DNA of 64,000 bases from Pseudomonas multiresinivorans (GTDB lineage: Bacteria; Pseudomonadota; Gammaproteobacteria; Pseudomonadales; Pseudomonadaceae): the NCBI RefSeq assembly GCF_012971725.1, contig NZ_CP048833.1, positions 3,658,001 to 3,722,000 on the forward strand, read 5' to 3'. Shown in pieces: positions 47,043-54,282 of this stretch (within the stretch, counting starts at the first letter, position 1; the number at the start of each line of letters is the position of its first letter). The notes beneath the pieces are model-generated. The model was not told where the DNA came from and searched no databases. It worked only from the letters and a program-made list of their open reading frames with translations. The position numbers and the translations under genes are program-made.

Positions 47043-47189
47043 AGCCCCTCTCCCCCGGCCCTCTCCCGCAAGCGGTAGAGGGAGCTGTCCGGCGCGAGCG
47101 GCAACCGCGGAGTCACCTGGCGAGCACAGAAACATCCAACACTCCGAACGGCCCCCTCTCCCTTCAGGGAGAGGGCTGGGGAGAGGGAA
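47043..47189. repeat. Two CCCTCTCCC-type palindromes between flavoprotein and ferredoxin genes
   Basis: Copies at 47043-47090 (imperfect) and 47153-47189 (CTCTCCCTTCAGGGAGAG core) fill the 258-bp gap. They belong to the same family as those at 43189 and 43311. No gene is seen in the gap. Confidence 0.8.
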
Positions 47190-47280
47190 ACCCCGAGCAC
47201 CAGTACCACCCCGGAACCACCGAACAGAATCAGCCCGCCGCTACGACGGCCGGCAAGCAACACGATGAGGACCGCGTGCA

Positions 47281-47526
47281 ATGGCCTACCAACCCCAGGA
47301 AATCTTCTTCCGCTCCAGCGCCCCGGTGACGGTGGACGAGGACAAGTGCATCGCCGACAAGGGCTGCACCGTCTGCGTCGAGGTCTGCCCGATGGACCTG
47401 CTGGCGATCAACCCCGCCACCCAGAAGGCCTACATGGCCTTCGACGAATGCTGGTACTGCATGCCCTGCGAGAAGGACTGCCCGACTGGTGCGGTGCGCG
47501 TGGAGATTCCGTACCTCCTGCGTTGA
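47281..47526 (+). CDS. AprB/AsfB-like 2[4Fe-4S] ferredoxin
   Basis: The 81-aa protein has two iron-sulfur motifs: C-I-A-D-K-G-C-T-V-C-V-E-V-C-P (residues 23-37) and C-W-Y-C-M-P-C-E-K-D-C-P (about 57-68). The second is typical of the short AprB/AsfB partner of APS-reductase-like flavoproteins. It should carry electrons to or from the flavoprotein encoded upstream. Confidence 0.88.
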   Translation: MAYQPQEIFFRSSAPVTVDEDKCIADKGCTVCVEVCPMDLLAINPATQKAYMAFDECWYCMPCEKDCPTGAVRVEIPYLLR

Positions 47527-47548
47527 GCTCCCGCAACGAAGTTCCCCT

Positions 47549-47615
47549 GTAGGAGCGAGCTTGCTCGCGAACCAACTCCTGCAGCAGGGCTGTTCGCGAG
47601 CAAGCTCGCTCCTAC
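47549..47615. repeat. Inverted REP pair
   Basis: GTAGGAGCGAGCTTGCTCGCGAA and its inverse lie 20 bp apart between the ferredoxin gene and the ABC binding-protein gene. They may separate transcripts by forming a stable stem. Confidence 0.9.
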
Positions 47616-47747
47616 GAAAAGCCCGAACAACCCATAAGAAACGCCATCCGGCCCCACCGCCGGACGCCTGATGCACCGCCCCTCGTTTCCCACCGCAAGG
47701 CCTGCGGCGGAGACGATTCCAACACTCACGATTCGAGGGGAACACCC

Positions 47748-49154
47748 ATGACCTTGCGCACTACCCTGGCCGGCCTCGCGCTCGCCATTGCCAGTATCAC
47801 TGCCCACGGCGAGACCATCCGCGTCGCCATCGGCACCCAGGACACCACCATCAACTGCGCCGCCGGCGGCCTGTTGATCCGCGAACTCGGCCTGCTCGAC
47901 AAGTACCTGCCGCACGACGGCAAGTACAAGGACGGGCAGTACGACGTGCAGTGGAAGAACTTCACCAGCGGCGCGCCGCTGACCAACGAGATGCTCGCCG
48001 GCAAGCTCGACTTCGGCGCCATGGCCGATTTTCCGGGCTCATTGAACGGCGTCGCCCACGAGGCGGCCGGCAAGCGCAGCCTGTTCATCAGCGTGCTCTC
48101 GGGCAGCATCGAGGGCAGCGGCAACGGCATCGTCGTGCCCGCCTCGTCCAAGGTGCAGTCGCTGGCCGAACTCAAGGGCCAGACCATCTCCGTACCCTTC
48201 GCCTCCACCGCCCACGGCCTGCTGCTGCGCGCCATCGCCGCGCAGGGCTGGGACCCGGAGAAGGACGTGACCATCATTGCGCAACCGCCGGAAGTCGCCG
48301 GCTCCGCGCTGCAGGCGAACAAGATCGCCGCCCACGCCGACTTCGTGCCCTTCGCCGAGCTGTTCGAGAGCCGTGGCATCGCCCGCAAGATCTACGACGG
48401 CTCCCAGGCCAAGGCACCGACCTTCCACGGCGCGCTGGTGGAAGCCGACTACGCGCAGCAGTACCCGGAAATCGTCGAGGCCTACCTGCGCGCCACCTAC
48501 GAAGCCAACCAACTGCTGGCGAAAGACCCGGAGAAATACAGCGAGCTGATCGAAAAGGTCGCCGGCATTCCCGCCGAAGTGAACTACCTGTTCCACGGCC
48601 CGCTCGGCCTGCAGACCCGCGACCTGACCTGGAAGCCCGAATACCGCCAGGCCGTCACCACCGCCATCGACACGCTGAAGCTGCTGAAGAAGGCCGACCG
48701 CGGACTGAACGTCGAGCAGTTCGTCGACGACCGCTACATCCGCGCCGCCTTCAAGGCTTCCGGCGCCGACTACGACGCGGCGCTGAAGAACTACGCGCAG
48801 CAGCCGCTGCTGGGCAACGATGCGCTGACCGACAAGCCGATCAGCGATACCCGCAAGGTCGCGCAGATCTGGGTGCGCGGCGAACCGAAAGTGCGCAGCT
48901 ACGCGACCGCCAGTGAAGCGCTGGGGCAACTCGCCGAGCTGAAGAAGCAGGGCAAGGACATCCGCGCGGTGTACGCCCAGGCCAGCGACAGCGGCATCAA
49001 GCTGCTCGCCGGGCAGGCCTGGTTCGTGCGTGGCAAGGATGGCGCGCTGGATGCCTTCCTGCTGCGCGAACAGGCCGACGCCTTTGCCCGCCAGCACGGC
49101 GGTGAAGTCGCCGACTTCGCCGCTGCCAGCCAGCAGGCGGTCGCCAGCCGCTGA
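47748..49154 (+). CDS. NitT/TauT-type ABC binding protein with NosL-like C-terminal domain
   Basis: The 468-aa protein has a signal peptide (LRTTLAGLALAIASITAHG). A periplasmic binding domain of the nitrate/sulfonate/thiamine-precursor class covers about 24-370 (VAIGTQDTTINCAAGGLLIRELGLL, KLDFGAMADFPG, LKGQTISVPFASTAHGLLLRAIAAQGWDP). About 90 extra residues follow (residues 375-468). These read YATASEALGQLAELKKQGKDI...AGQAWFVRGKDGALDAFLLREQADAFARQHGGEVADF and resemble the C-terminal half of the copper chaperone NosL, without its CxxC metal motif. The protein should feed the permease and ATPase encoded next. Confidence 0.82.
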   Translation: MTLRTTLAGLALAIASITAHGETIRVAIGTQDTTINCAAGGLLIRELGLLDKYLPHDGKYKDGQYDVQWKNFTSGAPLTNEMLAGKLDFGAMADFPGSLNGVAHEAAGKRSLFISVLSGSIEGSGNGIVVPASSKVQSLAELKGQTISVPFASTAHGLLLRAIAAQGWDPEKDVTIIAQPPEVAGSALQANKIAAHADFVPFAELFESRGIARKIYDGSQAKAPTFHGALVEADYAQQYPEIVEAYLRATYEANQLLAKDPEKYSELIEKVAGIPAEVNYLFHGPLGLQTRDLTWKPEYRQAVTTAIDTLKLLKKADRGLNVEQFVDDRYIRAAFKASGADYDAALKNYAQQPLLGNDALTDKPISDTRKVAQIWVRGEPKVRSYATASEALGQLAELKKQGKDIRAVYAQASDSGIKLLAGQAWFVRGKDGALDAFLLREQADAFARQHGGEVADFAAASQQAVASR

Positions 49155-49161
49155 GGTGCAG

Positions 49162-49184
49162 CCCCGGTGCCCCGCGCACCGGGG
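49162..49184 (+). other. Strong hairpin between binding-protein and permease genes
   Basis: CCCCGGTGC-CCCGC-GCACCGGGG is a 9-bp perfect stem right after the binding-protein stop codon and 14 bp before the permease start, with no T-tract. Such hairpins often stabilise binding-protein mRNA and lower expression of the membrane components. Confidence 0.65.
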
Positions 49185-49198
49185 CTCGACGGAGAACG

Positions 49199-49990
49199 AT
49201 GATGAACACCACCACCCTCACCCGCTGGAGCCTGCGCCTGGCCTCGCTGCTGGTCTGCCTGGCGCTGTGGCAGGTGCTCAGCGCGCGCCACGTGAACCTC
49301 GGCGTGGTCACCTTCGCCAACGTGCCCGGCCCGCGTGACGTGCTGGAAGCAGCCTGGAACCTGGCGCAGTCGAGCAAGCTCGGCCGCCACCTGGGCAGCA
49401 GCCTGCTGCGGGTACTCGCCGGCTACCTGCTGGCGGCCTTCGCCGGCATCGCCCTGGGGCTGCTCATCGGCCGTGGCCGCTGGGCGCGCGACAGCCTGCT
49501 GCCGCCGCTGGAAGTGCTGCGGCCGATTCCGGCGGTGGCGTGGATTCCGCTGGCGATCCTGATGTTCCCCAGCTCCGAGCTGTCGATGATCTTCATCACC
49601 TTCACCGGTGCGCTGTTCCCCATCCTGCTCAATACCATCCACGGTGTGGAAGCGGTGGACCCGCGCCTGCTCGCCTCCGCCCGCAGCCTCGGTGCCGGGC
49701 GCCTGGCGCTGCTGCGCGAGGTGGTGCTGCCGGGTGCTGCGCCGAGCATCGTCACCGGTCTTGCCATCGGCATGGGCACCTCGTGGTTCTGCCTGGTGAC
49801 CGCCGAAATGATCTCCGGCCAATGGGGCATCGGCTACTACACCTGGGAGTCCTACACCTTGCAGAACTACCCCGACATCGTCGTCGGCATGCTGCTGATC
49901 GGCGTGCTCGGCATGGCCAGCAGCCTGCTGGTGCGCCAGCTCGGCAGCCTCGTCACACCCTGGCAGCGCCAGGCCGGAGGCAAGCCATGA
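49199..49990 (+). CDS. ABC transporter permease (NitT/TauT type)
   Basis: The 263-aa protein has six predicted membrane segments and the binding-protein-dependent permease EAA loop (EAVDPRLLASARSLGAGRLALLREVVLPGAAPSIVTGLAIGMG). PLEVLRPIPAVAWIPLAILMF is typical of SsuC/TauC/NrtB permeases. Two ATG codons are in tandem; the second at 49202 has the better distance to GGAG. It overlaps the ATPase gene by ATGA. Confidence 0.9.
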   Translation: MMNTTTLTRWSLRLASLLVCLALWQVLSARHVNLGVVTFANVPGPRDVLEAAWNLAQSSKLGRHLGSSLLRVLAGYLLAAFAGIALGLLIGRGRWARDSLLPPLEVLRPIPAVAWIPLAILMFPSSELSMIFITFTGALFPILLNTIHGVEAVDPRLLASARSLGAGRLALLREVVLPGAAPSIVTGLAIGMGTSWFCLVTAEMISGQWGIGYYTWESYTLQNYPDIVVGMLLIGVLGMASSLLVRQLGSLVTPWQRQAGGKP

Positions 49991-50835
49991 CCCTGCCCGC
50001 CAGCGCACCGGGGCGCGTGCGCGTCGACGGCCTGTCGATCCACCTCGGCAGCGGCCGCGACGCCTTCGAGGCCGTGCAGTCCCTGAGCTTCTCCATCGAG
50101 CCCGGCGAATTCGTCTGCGTGCTCGGCCCGTCCGGCTGCGGCAAATCCACCCTGCTCGGTGCCCTTGCCGGCCACCTGACGCCCAGCGCCGGCAAGCTGG
50201 AAGTGGACGGTAGTCCTGTCACCGCCCCCTCGCCCGAGCGCGGCATGGTGTTCCAGCACCACACCCTGCTGCCCTGGCGGCGCGTGCGCGACAACGTCGC
50301 CTTCGGCTTGAAGATGCGCGGCGTGCCCCGCGCGGAACGCCATCGCCAGGCGGATGAAATGCTCCAGCTGGTCGGCCTCAACGGCTTCGCCAATCGTTGG
50401 CCGTCGCAGCTCTCCGGCGGCATGCAGCAACGCGTGGAAATCGCCCGCGTGCTGATCAACCAGCCGCGCCTGCTGCTGATGGACGAACCCTTCGGCGCCC
50501 TTGACGCGCAGACGCGGATGATGATGCAGGAACTGCTGCTGGACATCTGGACGCGCCTGCGCACCAGCGTGCTGTTCATCACCCACGACATCGACGAGGC
50601 GCTGTTCCTTGCCGACCGCATCCTGGTGATGAGCCCGCGCCCCGGGCGCATCCTCGAAGACATCCGCCTCGACTTCCCGCGCCCACGCCACGCCGACCTG
50701 CTCACCAGCCCGGAATTCTCCCGCCTCAAGCGCCACTGCCTGGAACTGCTGCGCCACGAAGACGGCCGCCAGCTGCCACGCCTGACGCCGCTGGGCCTGC
50801 CCACTCAACAACGGATACCGCGATTCGCCATATGA
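49987..50835 (+). CDS. ABC transporter ATPase (NitT/TauT type)
   Basis: This 282-aa ATPase has Walker A GPSGCGKST (about 48-56), a Q-loop (VFQHHTLLPWRRV), signature LSGGMQQRVEIAR, Walker B LLLMDEPFGALD and switch THD. It powers the importer formed with the permease and binding protein encoded upstream. The ATGA overlaps on both sides show translational coupling with the permease and the HEAT-repeat gene. Confidence 0.93.
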   Translation: MTLPASAPGRVRVDGLSIHLGSGRDAFEAVQSLSFSIEPGEFVCVLGPSGCGKSTLLGALAGHLTPSAGKLEVDGSPVTAPSPERGMVFQHHTLLPWRRVRDNVAFGLKMRGVPRAERHRQADEMLQLVGLNGFANRWPSQLSGGMQQRVEIARVLINQPRLLLMDEPFGALDAQTRMMMQELLLDIWTRLRTSVLFITHDIDEALFLADRILVMSPRPGRILEDIRLDFPRPRHADLLTSPEFSRLKRHCLELLRHEDGRQLPRLTPLGLPTQQRIPRFAI

Positions 50836-51803
50836 CCGACTTCAGCCTGACTACCGATAATCCTGACATCCTCGACCTGCGACCACGACTGCAGGACGCC
50901 GACGCCGGCGTGCGCCGCATCGCCCTGATCGAACTGGCCGACCTTGAAGACCCTGACGGCCTGCCCTGGCTCGCCCACGCGCTGACCCATGACGACGCCG
51001 CCAGCGTGCGTGCCGAAGCCGCACGCCTGCTGGAAGCCTGGGAAGAGCCCGACGTGGTGGACGCGCTCTGCCAGGCCCTGGCCGACAGCGCCGAGGACGT
51101 GCGCGAAGCCGCTGCCCAGAGCCTCAGCGAGCTGAAGACCGCCGAGGCCGGCGCACGCCTGCTGCCCTGGGCTGCGCACAGCGATATCTTCGTCCGCCGT
51201 AGCGCCCTGCGCGCCTTGCGCGAACTGCGCCTGGAAGCGGCCGCCGAACCGGCGCTTACCGCGCTGGCGGACTCCGACGCCGGCGTGCGCCGCGAAGCCG
51301 TGGGCATCCTCGGATGGCTCAAGCGCACCGACGCCCTGCCACACCTGGCTCGGTTGACCCGCGATGATCCGGACGCCGAAGTCCGCCGCGCTGCCGCCGG
51401 CGCCCTTGGCCTGGCCATCGACGCCAGCGTACTGCCGGCCTTGCAGGCCGCCCTGGCCGATCTGGCCTGGCAAGTGCGCGAGGAAGCCGCCGGCACCCTC
51501 GGCAAGCTGGCCCTGCCCGAAGCCGGCGAAGCCCTGGTGCAGGCGCTGGAAGACGACTTCTGGCAGGTGCGCCTGCGCGCCGCCCGTTCGCTGGGCAAGC
51601 TGCGCTACCTGCCGGCGCTGGAGGGTTTGAAGGTCGTGCTCGGCCACGGCATCAGCAACCTGCGCAAGGAAGCCGCGCTGGCCCTGGGCGAACTGGGCAG
51701 CGGCGATGCCATCGACGCCCTGCGCAACGCCGAGCACGACGGCGACCCGGAAGTCCGCAAGGCCGTGCGTATCGCCCTGACTCAGCTGGGCCAGTCGACA
51801 TGA
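50832..51803 (+). CDS. HEAT-repeat (PBS lyase-type) protein
   Basis: The 323-aa protein consists of about nine or ten HEAT units of roughly 31 residues, each with a pattern like D-x-x-V-R-x-x-A-x-x-x-L-G-x-L (ADSDAGVRREAVGILGWLKRTDALPHL; EDDFWQVRLRAARSLGKLRYLPAL). HEAT solenoids are protein-binding scaffolds or help insert cofactors, as in phycobilin lyases. It overlaps the ATPase gene and the DUF971 gene by ATGA, so it belongs to the same expression unit. A maturation or scaffold role for the flavoprotein/ferredoxin pair is inference. Confidence 0.9.
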   Translation: MTDFSLTTDNPDILDLRPRLQDADAGVRRIALIELADLEDPDGLPWLAHALTHDDAASVRAEAARLLEAWEEPDVVDALCQALADSAEDVREAAAQSLSELKTAEAGARLLPWAAHSDIFVRRSALRALRELRLEAAAEPALTALADSDAGVRREAVGILGWLKRTDALPHLARLTRDDPDAEVRRAAAGALGLAIDASVLPALQAALADLAWQVREEAAGTLGKLALPEAGEALVQALEDDFWQVRLRAARSLGKLRYLPALEGLKVVLGHGISNLRKEAALALGELGSGDAIDALRNAEHDGDPEVRKAVRIALTQLGQST

Positions 51804-52078
51804 ACATGCCGGTCGCGCTGCACCGCTCCAGCGCAGACGGCGAACTGCGCATCCGCTGGAACGACGGCGTCGAGCAGTGCATCGCCTTCGTCCGCCTGCG
51901 CGGTGCCTGCCCCTGCTCGCAATGCCGGGCAGCGCGGCTGCAGGGTCGCATCGAGCTGGTAAAGGCCGGCGTAGTCCTGCAACAGCTGAACCTGCAGGGC
52001 TACGGCGTGCAATTGGTGTTCGACGACGGCCACGACAGGGGCATCTACCCCTGGGATTACCTGCGCACACTGGCCTGA
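51800..52078 (+). CDS. DUF971 protein (gamma-butyrobetaine hydroxylase N-terminal-like)
   Basis: This 92-aa stand-alone DUF971 domain has the Cys motif LRGACPCSQCRAAR (about 33-46) and the C-terminal FDDGHDRGIYPWDYLRTLA. DUF971 domains occur at the N terminus of gamma-butyrobetaine hydroxylase, where they bind zinc, and in small proteins near iron-sulfur assembly factors such as Mrp/ApbC. The three clustered Cys suggest metal or Fe-S binding. It is the last gene of the coupled permease-ATPase-HEAT-DUF971 series. Confidence 0.88.
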   Translation: MNMPVALHRSSADGELRIRWNDGVEQCIAFVRLRGACPCSQCRAARLQGRIELVKAGVVLQQLNLQGYGVQLVFDDGHDRGIYPWDYLRTLA

Positions 52079-52212
52079 ATCCACACCGATCAGTCGAACA
52101 GATGACGCGCTGCCGCATCCAATCTGGCGCGCAGGAACATGCCGCGCGGCGGCAGGGTGATTAGCGTTCGCAGCATACCCACAAGAACGTCAACCACCGA
52201 GCGCCATTCATC

Positions 52213-52917
52213 ATGCCTTTATCGCTTTCCCAACGCGTCATCGCCATCACCGGAGCCTTCGGCAACCTCGGTGCGGCGCTGGCCATCCAGGCCGCCGAAG
52301 CCGGCGCACTGCTTGTGCTGATCGACCGGGCCGAAGCGCCGCCCGCGGACTTCCACACGCCCGACGGCGCCCTGCTGCTGACCGGTATCGACCTCGCCTC
52401 GCTGGCCGACGCCCAGGCCGCAGCGCGCCAGATCGACGAACGCCTCGGCCGGCTCGACGCGCTGGTGAACGTCGCCGGTGGCTTTGCCTGGCAGACCCTG
52501 GCCGAAGGCGATGTCGAGTGCTGGGACCGTCTCTACACCCTCAACCTGCGCACAGCCCTGTGCGCCTGCCAGGCGCTGCTGCCGCTGATTCGCCAGTCCG
52601 CCGCCGGGCGCATCGTCAACCTGGGCGCCGGCGCAGCCAGCCGGGCCGGCTTCGGCATGGGCGCCTACACCGCTTCCAAGGCCGGCGTGCTGCGCCTGAC
52701 CGAAAGCCTCGCCGAAGAGCTCAAGGACCAGGGCGTCACGGTCAACGCGGTACTGCCGAGCATCATCGACACGCCGCAGAACCGCGCCGCCATGCCGGAG
52801 GCGGACTTCGGCCGCTGGGTCACGGCCGAACAGCTGGCGGGGGTGATTCTCTTCCTGCTCGGCGATGCGGCCGCCGCCATCACCGGCGCCGGGATTCCGG
52901 TCAGCGGCCGCGTCTGA
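52213..52917 (+). CDS. SDR-family protein without the usual catalytic Ser
   Basis: The 234-aa protein has an SDR Rossmann fold with a dinucleotide site (ITGAFGNLGAALA, about 12-24), NVAGG and the Y-x-x-x-K motif (AYTASKAG). The residue 13 before the Tyr, normally Ser, is Ala in NLGAGAASRAGFGMGAY. It could be a reductase with altered chemistry. It starts 134 bp after the DUF971 gene on the same strand and may or may not belong to that transcript. Confidence 0.85.
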   Translation: MPLSLSQRVIAITGAFGNLGAALAIQAAEAGALLVLIDRAEAPPADFHTPDGALLLTGIDLASLADAQAAARQIDERLGRLDALVNVAGGFAWQTLAEGDVECWDRLYTLNLRTALCACQALLPLIRQSAAGRIVNLGAGAASRAGFGMGAYTASKAGVLRLTESLAEELKDQGVTVNAVLPSIIDTPQNRAAMPEADFGRWVTAEQLAGVILFLLGDAAAAITGAGIPVSGRV

Positions 52918-52926
52918 GCGTGCCGA

Positions 52927-52954
52927 CGGACGCCGCTGGCCTCGGCGGCGTCCG
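52927..52954 (+). terminator. Strong hairpin after the SDR gene
   Basis: CGGACGCCGC-TGGCCTCG-GCGGCGTCCG is a 10-bp perfect stem 9 bp after the SDR stop. It lacks a T-run, so it may terminate poorly or protect the mRNA end. Confidence 0.5.
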
Positions 52955-53008
52955 ACTTGCTAGATTGCACCCGCTCTCCAACCGGACCACCGGATCGCCC
53001 CACACGCC

Positions 53009-54028
53009 ATGCATCCCGCCACCGCCAGCGCCGCCTTCGTCAACCACGTGCTGAACACTGCCGAGCAATATGGCTGTGACGGCGAACTGCTGCTGAACGA
53101 AATCGGCCTGCAGCGCGAGCGCCTCGCCGACCCGATCCTGCGCATCCCCATGCACCAGCTGCGGGCCCTGCTGGAGCTGGCGGTGCGCATGAGCGGCCTG
53201 CCGCACTTCGGCCTGCTGGTGGGCGCAGCGGTACGCCCCGGCAGCTACGGCGTGCTGGGGGCAGTGTCGATGACAAGCGCCACGCTGGGCGAGTCCATGA
53301 GCATGATCCGGCGCTTCGGCAAGATCGTCTTCGACAGCCCGTCGAGCCAGACGCATATCGTCATCGGGGACGGCCGGGTACTGCTCGAAGACCAGCGCAT
53401 CACCGAGCTGGAACCCTACTGCGCCTGCCAGCAGGACGCCGTGCTGGCGGGCTGGACGGCTTTCGGCCGCTGGCTGATCGGCAGCAGCGCACCGCTGCTG
53501 GAAGTGCAGATGATTCACGCCGCGCAGGGCGACGCCGCACTCTACGACGAGTTCTTCGGCTGCCCCGTCCAGTTCAACGCCCCGCGCAACGCACTGGTCT
53601 TCCCCGAGGCGATGCTCGCCGCGCGAATCCAGGGCGCCGACCCGCGCACCCACAAGAGCCTGCTGCTGGAGGCTGACCTGCAGTTGGGCCGCTCCTACGC
53701 CCCATTCTCGGTGATCGGACGGCTGCGGGCGCTGCTGATCGAGCACATGCCCGGCGGCGAAGTCAGCCTGGAGGGACTGGCCAGCGAGCTGGCCATGTCG
53801 CCGCGCACCCTGCAGCGCAAGCTGGCCGCCGAAGGCGAAAGTTTCTCCCAGGTGCTGGAGACCATGCGCATGGAACTGGCCGACCATTATCTGCGGCGCA
53901 CCGATTCCAGCGTCATGGAGATCGCCCTGATGCTCGGTTTTTCCCAGGCCAGCGCCTTCAGCCATGCCTTCCGCCAGTCGCGCGGCATCTCCCCGGCAGA
54001 CTTCCGCAAGACCCTGCGCAGCGCCTGA
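53009..54028 (+). CDS. AraC-family regulator (OruR/ArgR-like with arabinose-binding-type N terminus)
   Basis: The 339-aa regulator has an N-terminal ligand domain of the Arabinose_bd/AraC_bind_2 type (about 15-200). A C-terminal double helix-turn-helix ends the protein (about 240-335: LEGLASELAMSPRTLQRKLAAEGESF...MEIALMLGFSQASAFSHAFRQSRGISPADFRK). The target genes cannot be read; the SDR gene upstream or the membrane hydroxylase gene downstream are candidates. Confidence 0.88.
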   Translation: MHPATASAAFVNHVLNTAEQYGCDGELLLNEIGLQRERLADPILRIPMHQLRALLELAVRMSGLPHFGLLVGAAVRPGSYGVLGAVSMTSATLGESMSMIRRFGKIVFDSPSSQTHIVIGDGRVLLEDQRITELEPYCACQQDAVLAGWTAFGRWLIGSSAPLLEVQMIHAAQGDAALYDEFFGCPVQFNAPRNALVFPEAMLAARIQGADPRTHKSLLLEADLQLGRSYAPFSVIGRLRALLIEHMPGGEVSLEGLASELAMSPRTLQRKLAAEGESFSQVLETMRMELADHYLRRTDSSVMEIALMLGFSQASAFSHAFRQSRGISPADFRKTLRSA

Positions 54029-54048
54029 CCACCGGCGCTGGGGCCCTT

Positions 54049-54131
54049 GTAGGAGCGAGCTTGCTCGCGAACCGCTCTCCTGATATCCCGCGCAAGGCTC
54101 GGCAATGTTCGCGAGCAAGCTCGCTCCTACA
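54049..54131. repeat. Inverted REP pair
   Basis: GTAGGAGCGAGCTTGCTCGCGAA (54049-54071) and its inverse (54109-54131) follow the AraC gene. The remaining gap to 54282 shows no gene. Confidence 0.9.
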
Positions 54132-54282
54132 GGTAATGCCGTTCCTGGCGTCTATGGGTCGCCATCACCCAATCGAATGCGCCGCCGATTGACGCCACTG
54201 GACATGCGCACTGGCGCCCTGCATCACGCCCGCCCTGGCGCATCGCGTTAGCCTCCGTGCAACAAAAAAAGGAGGCAGAAAC

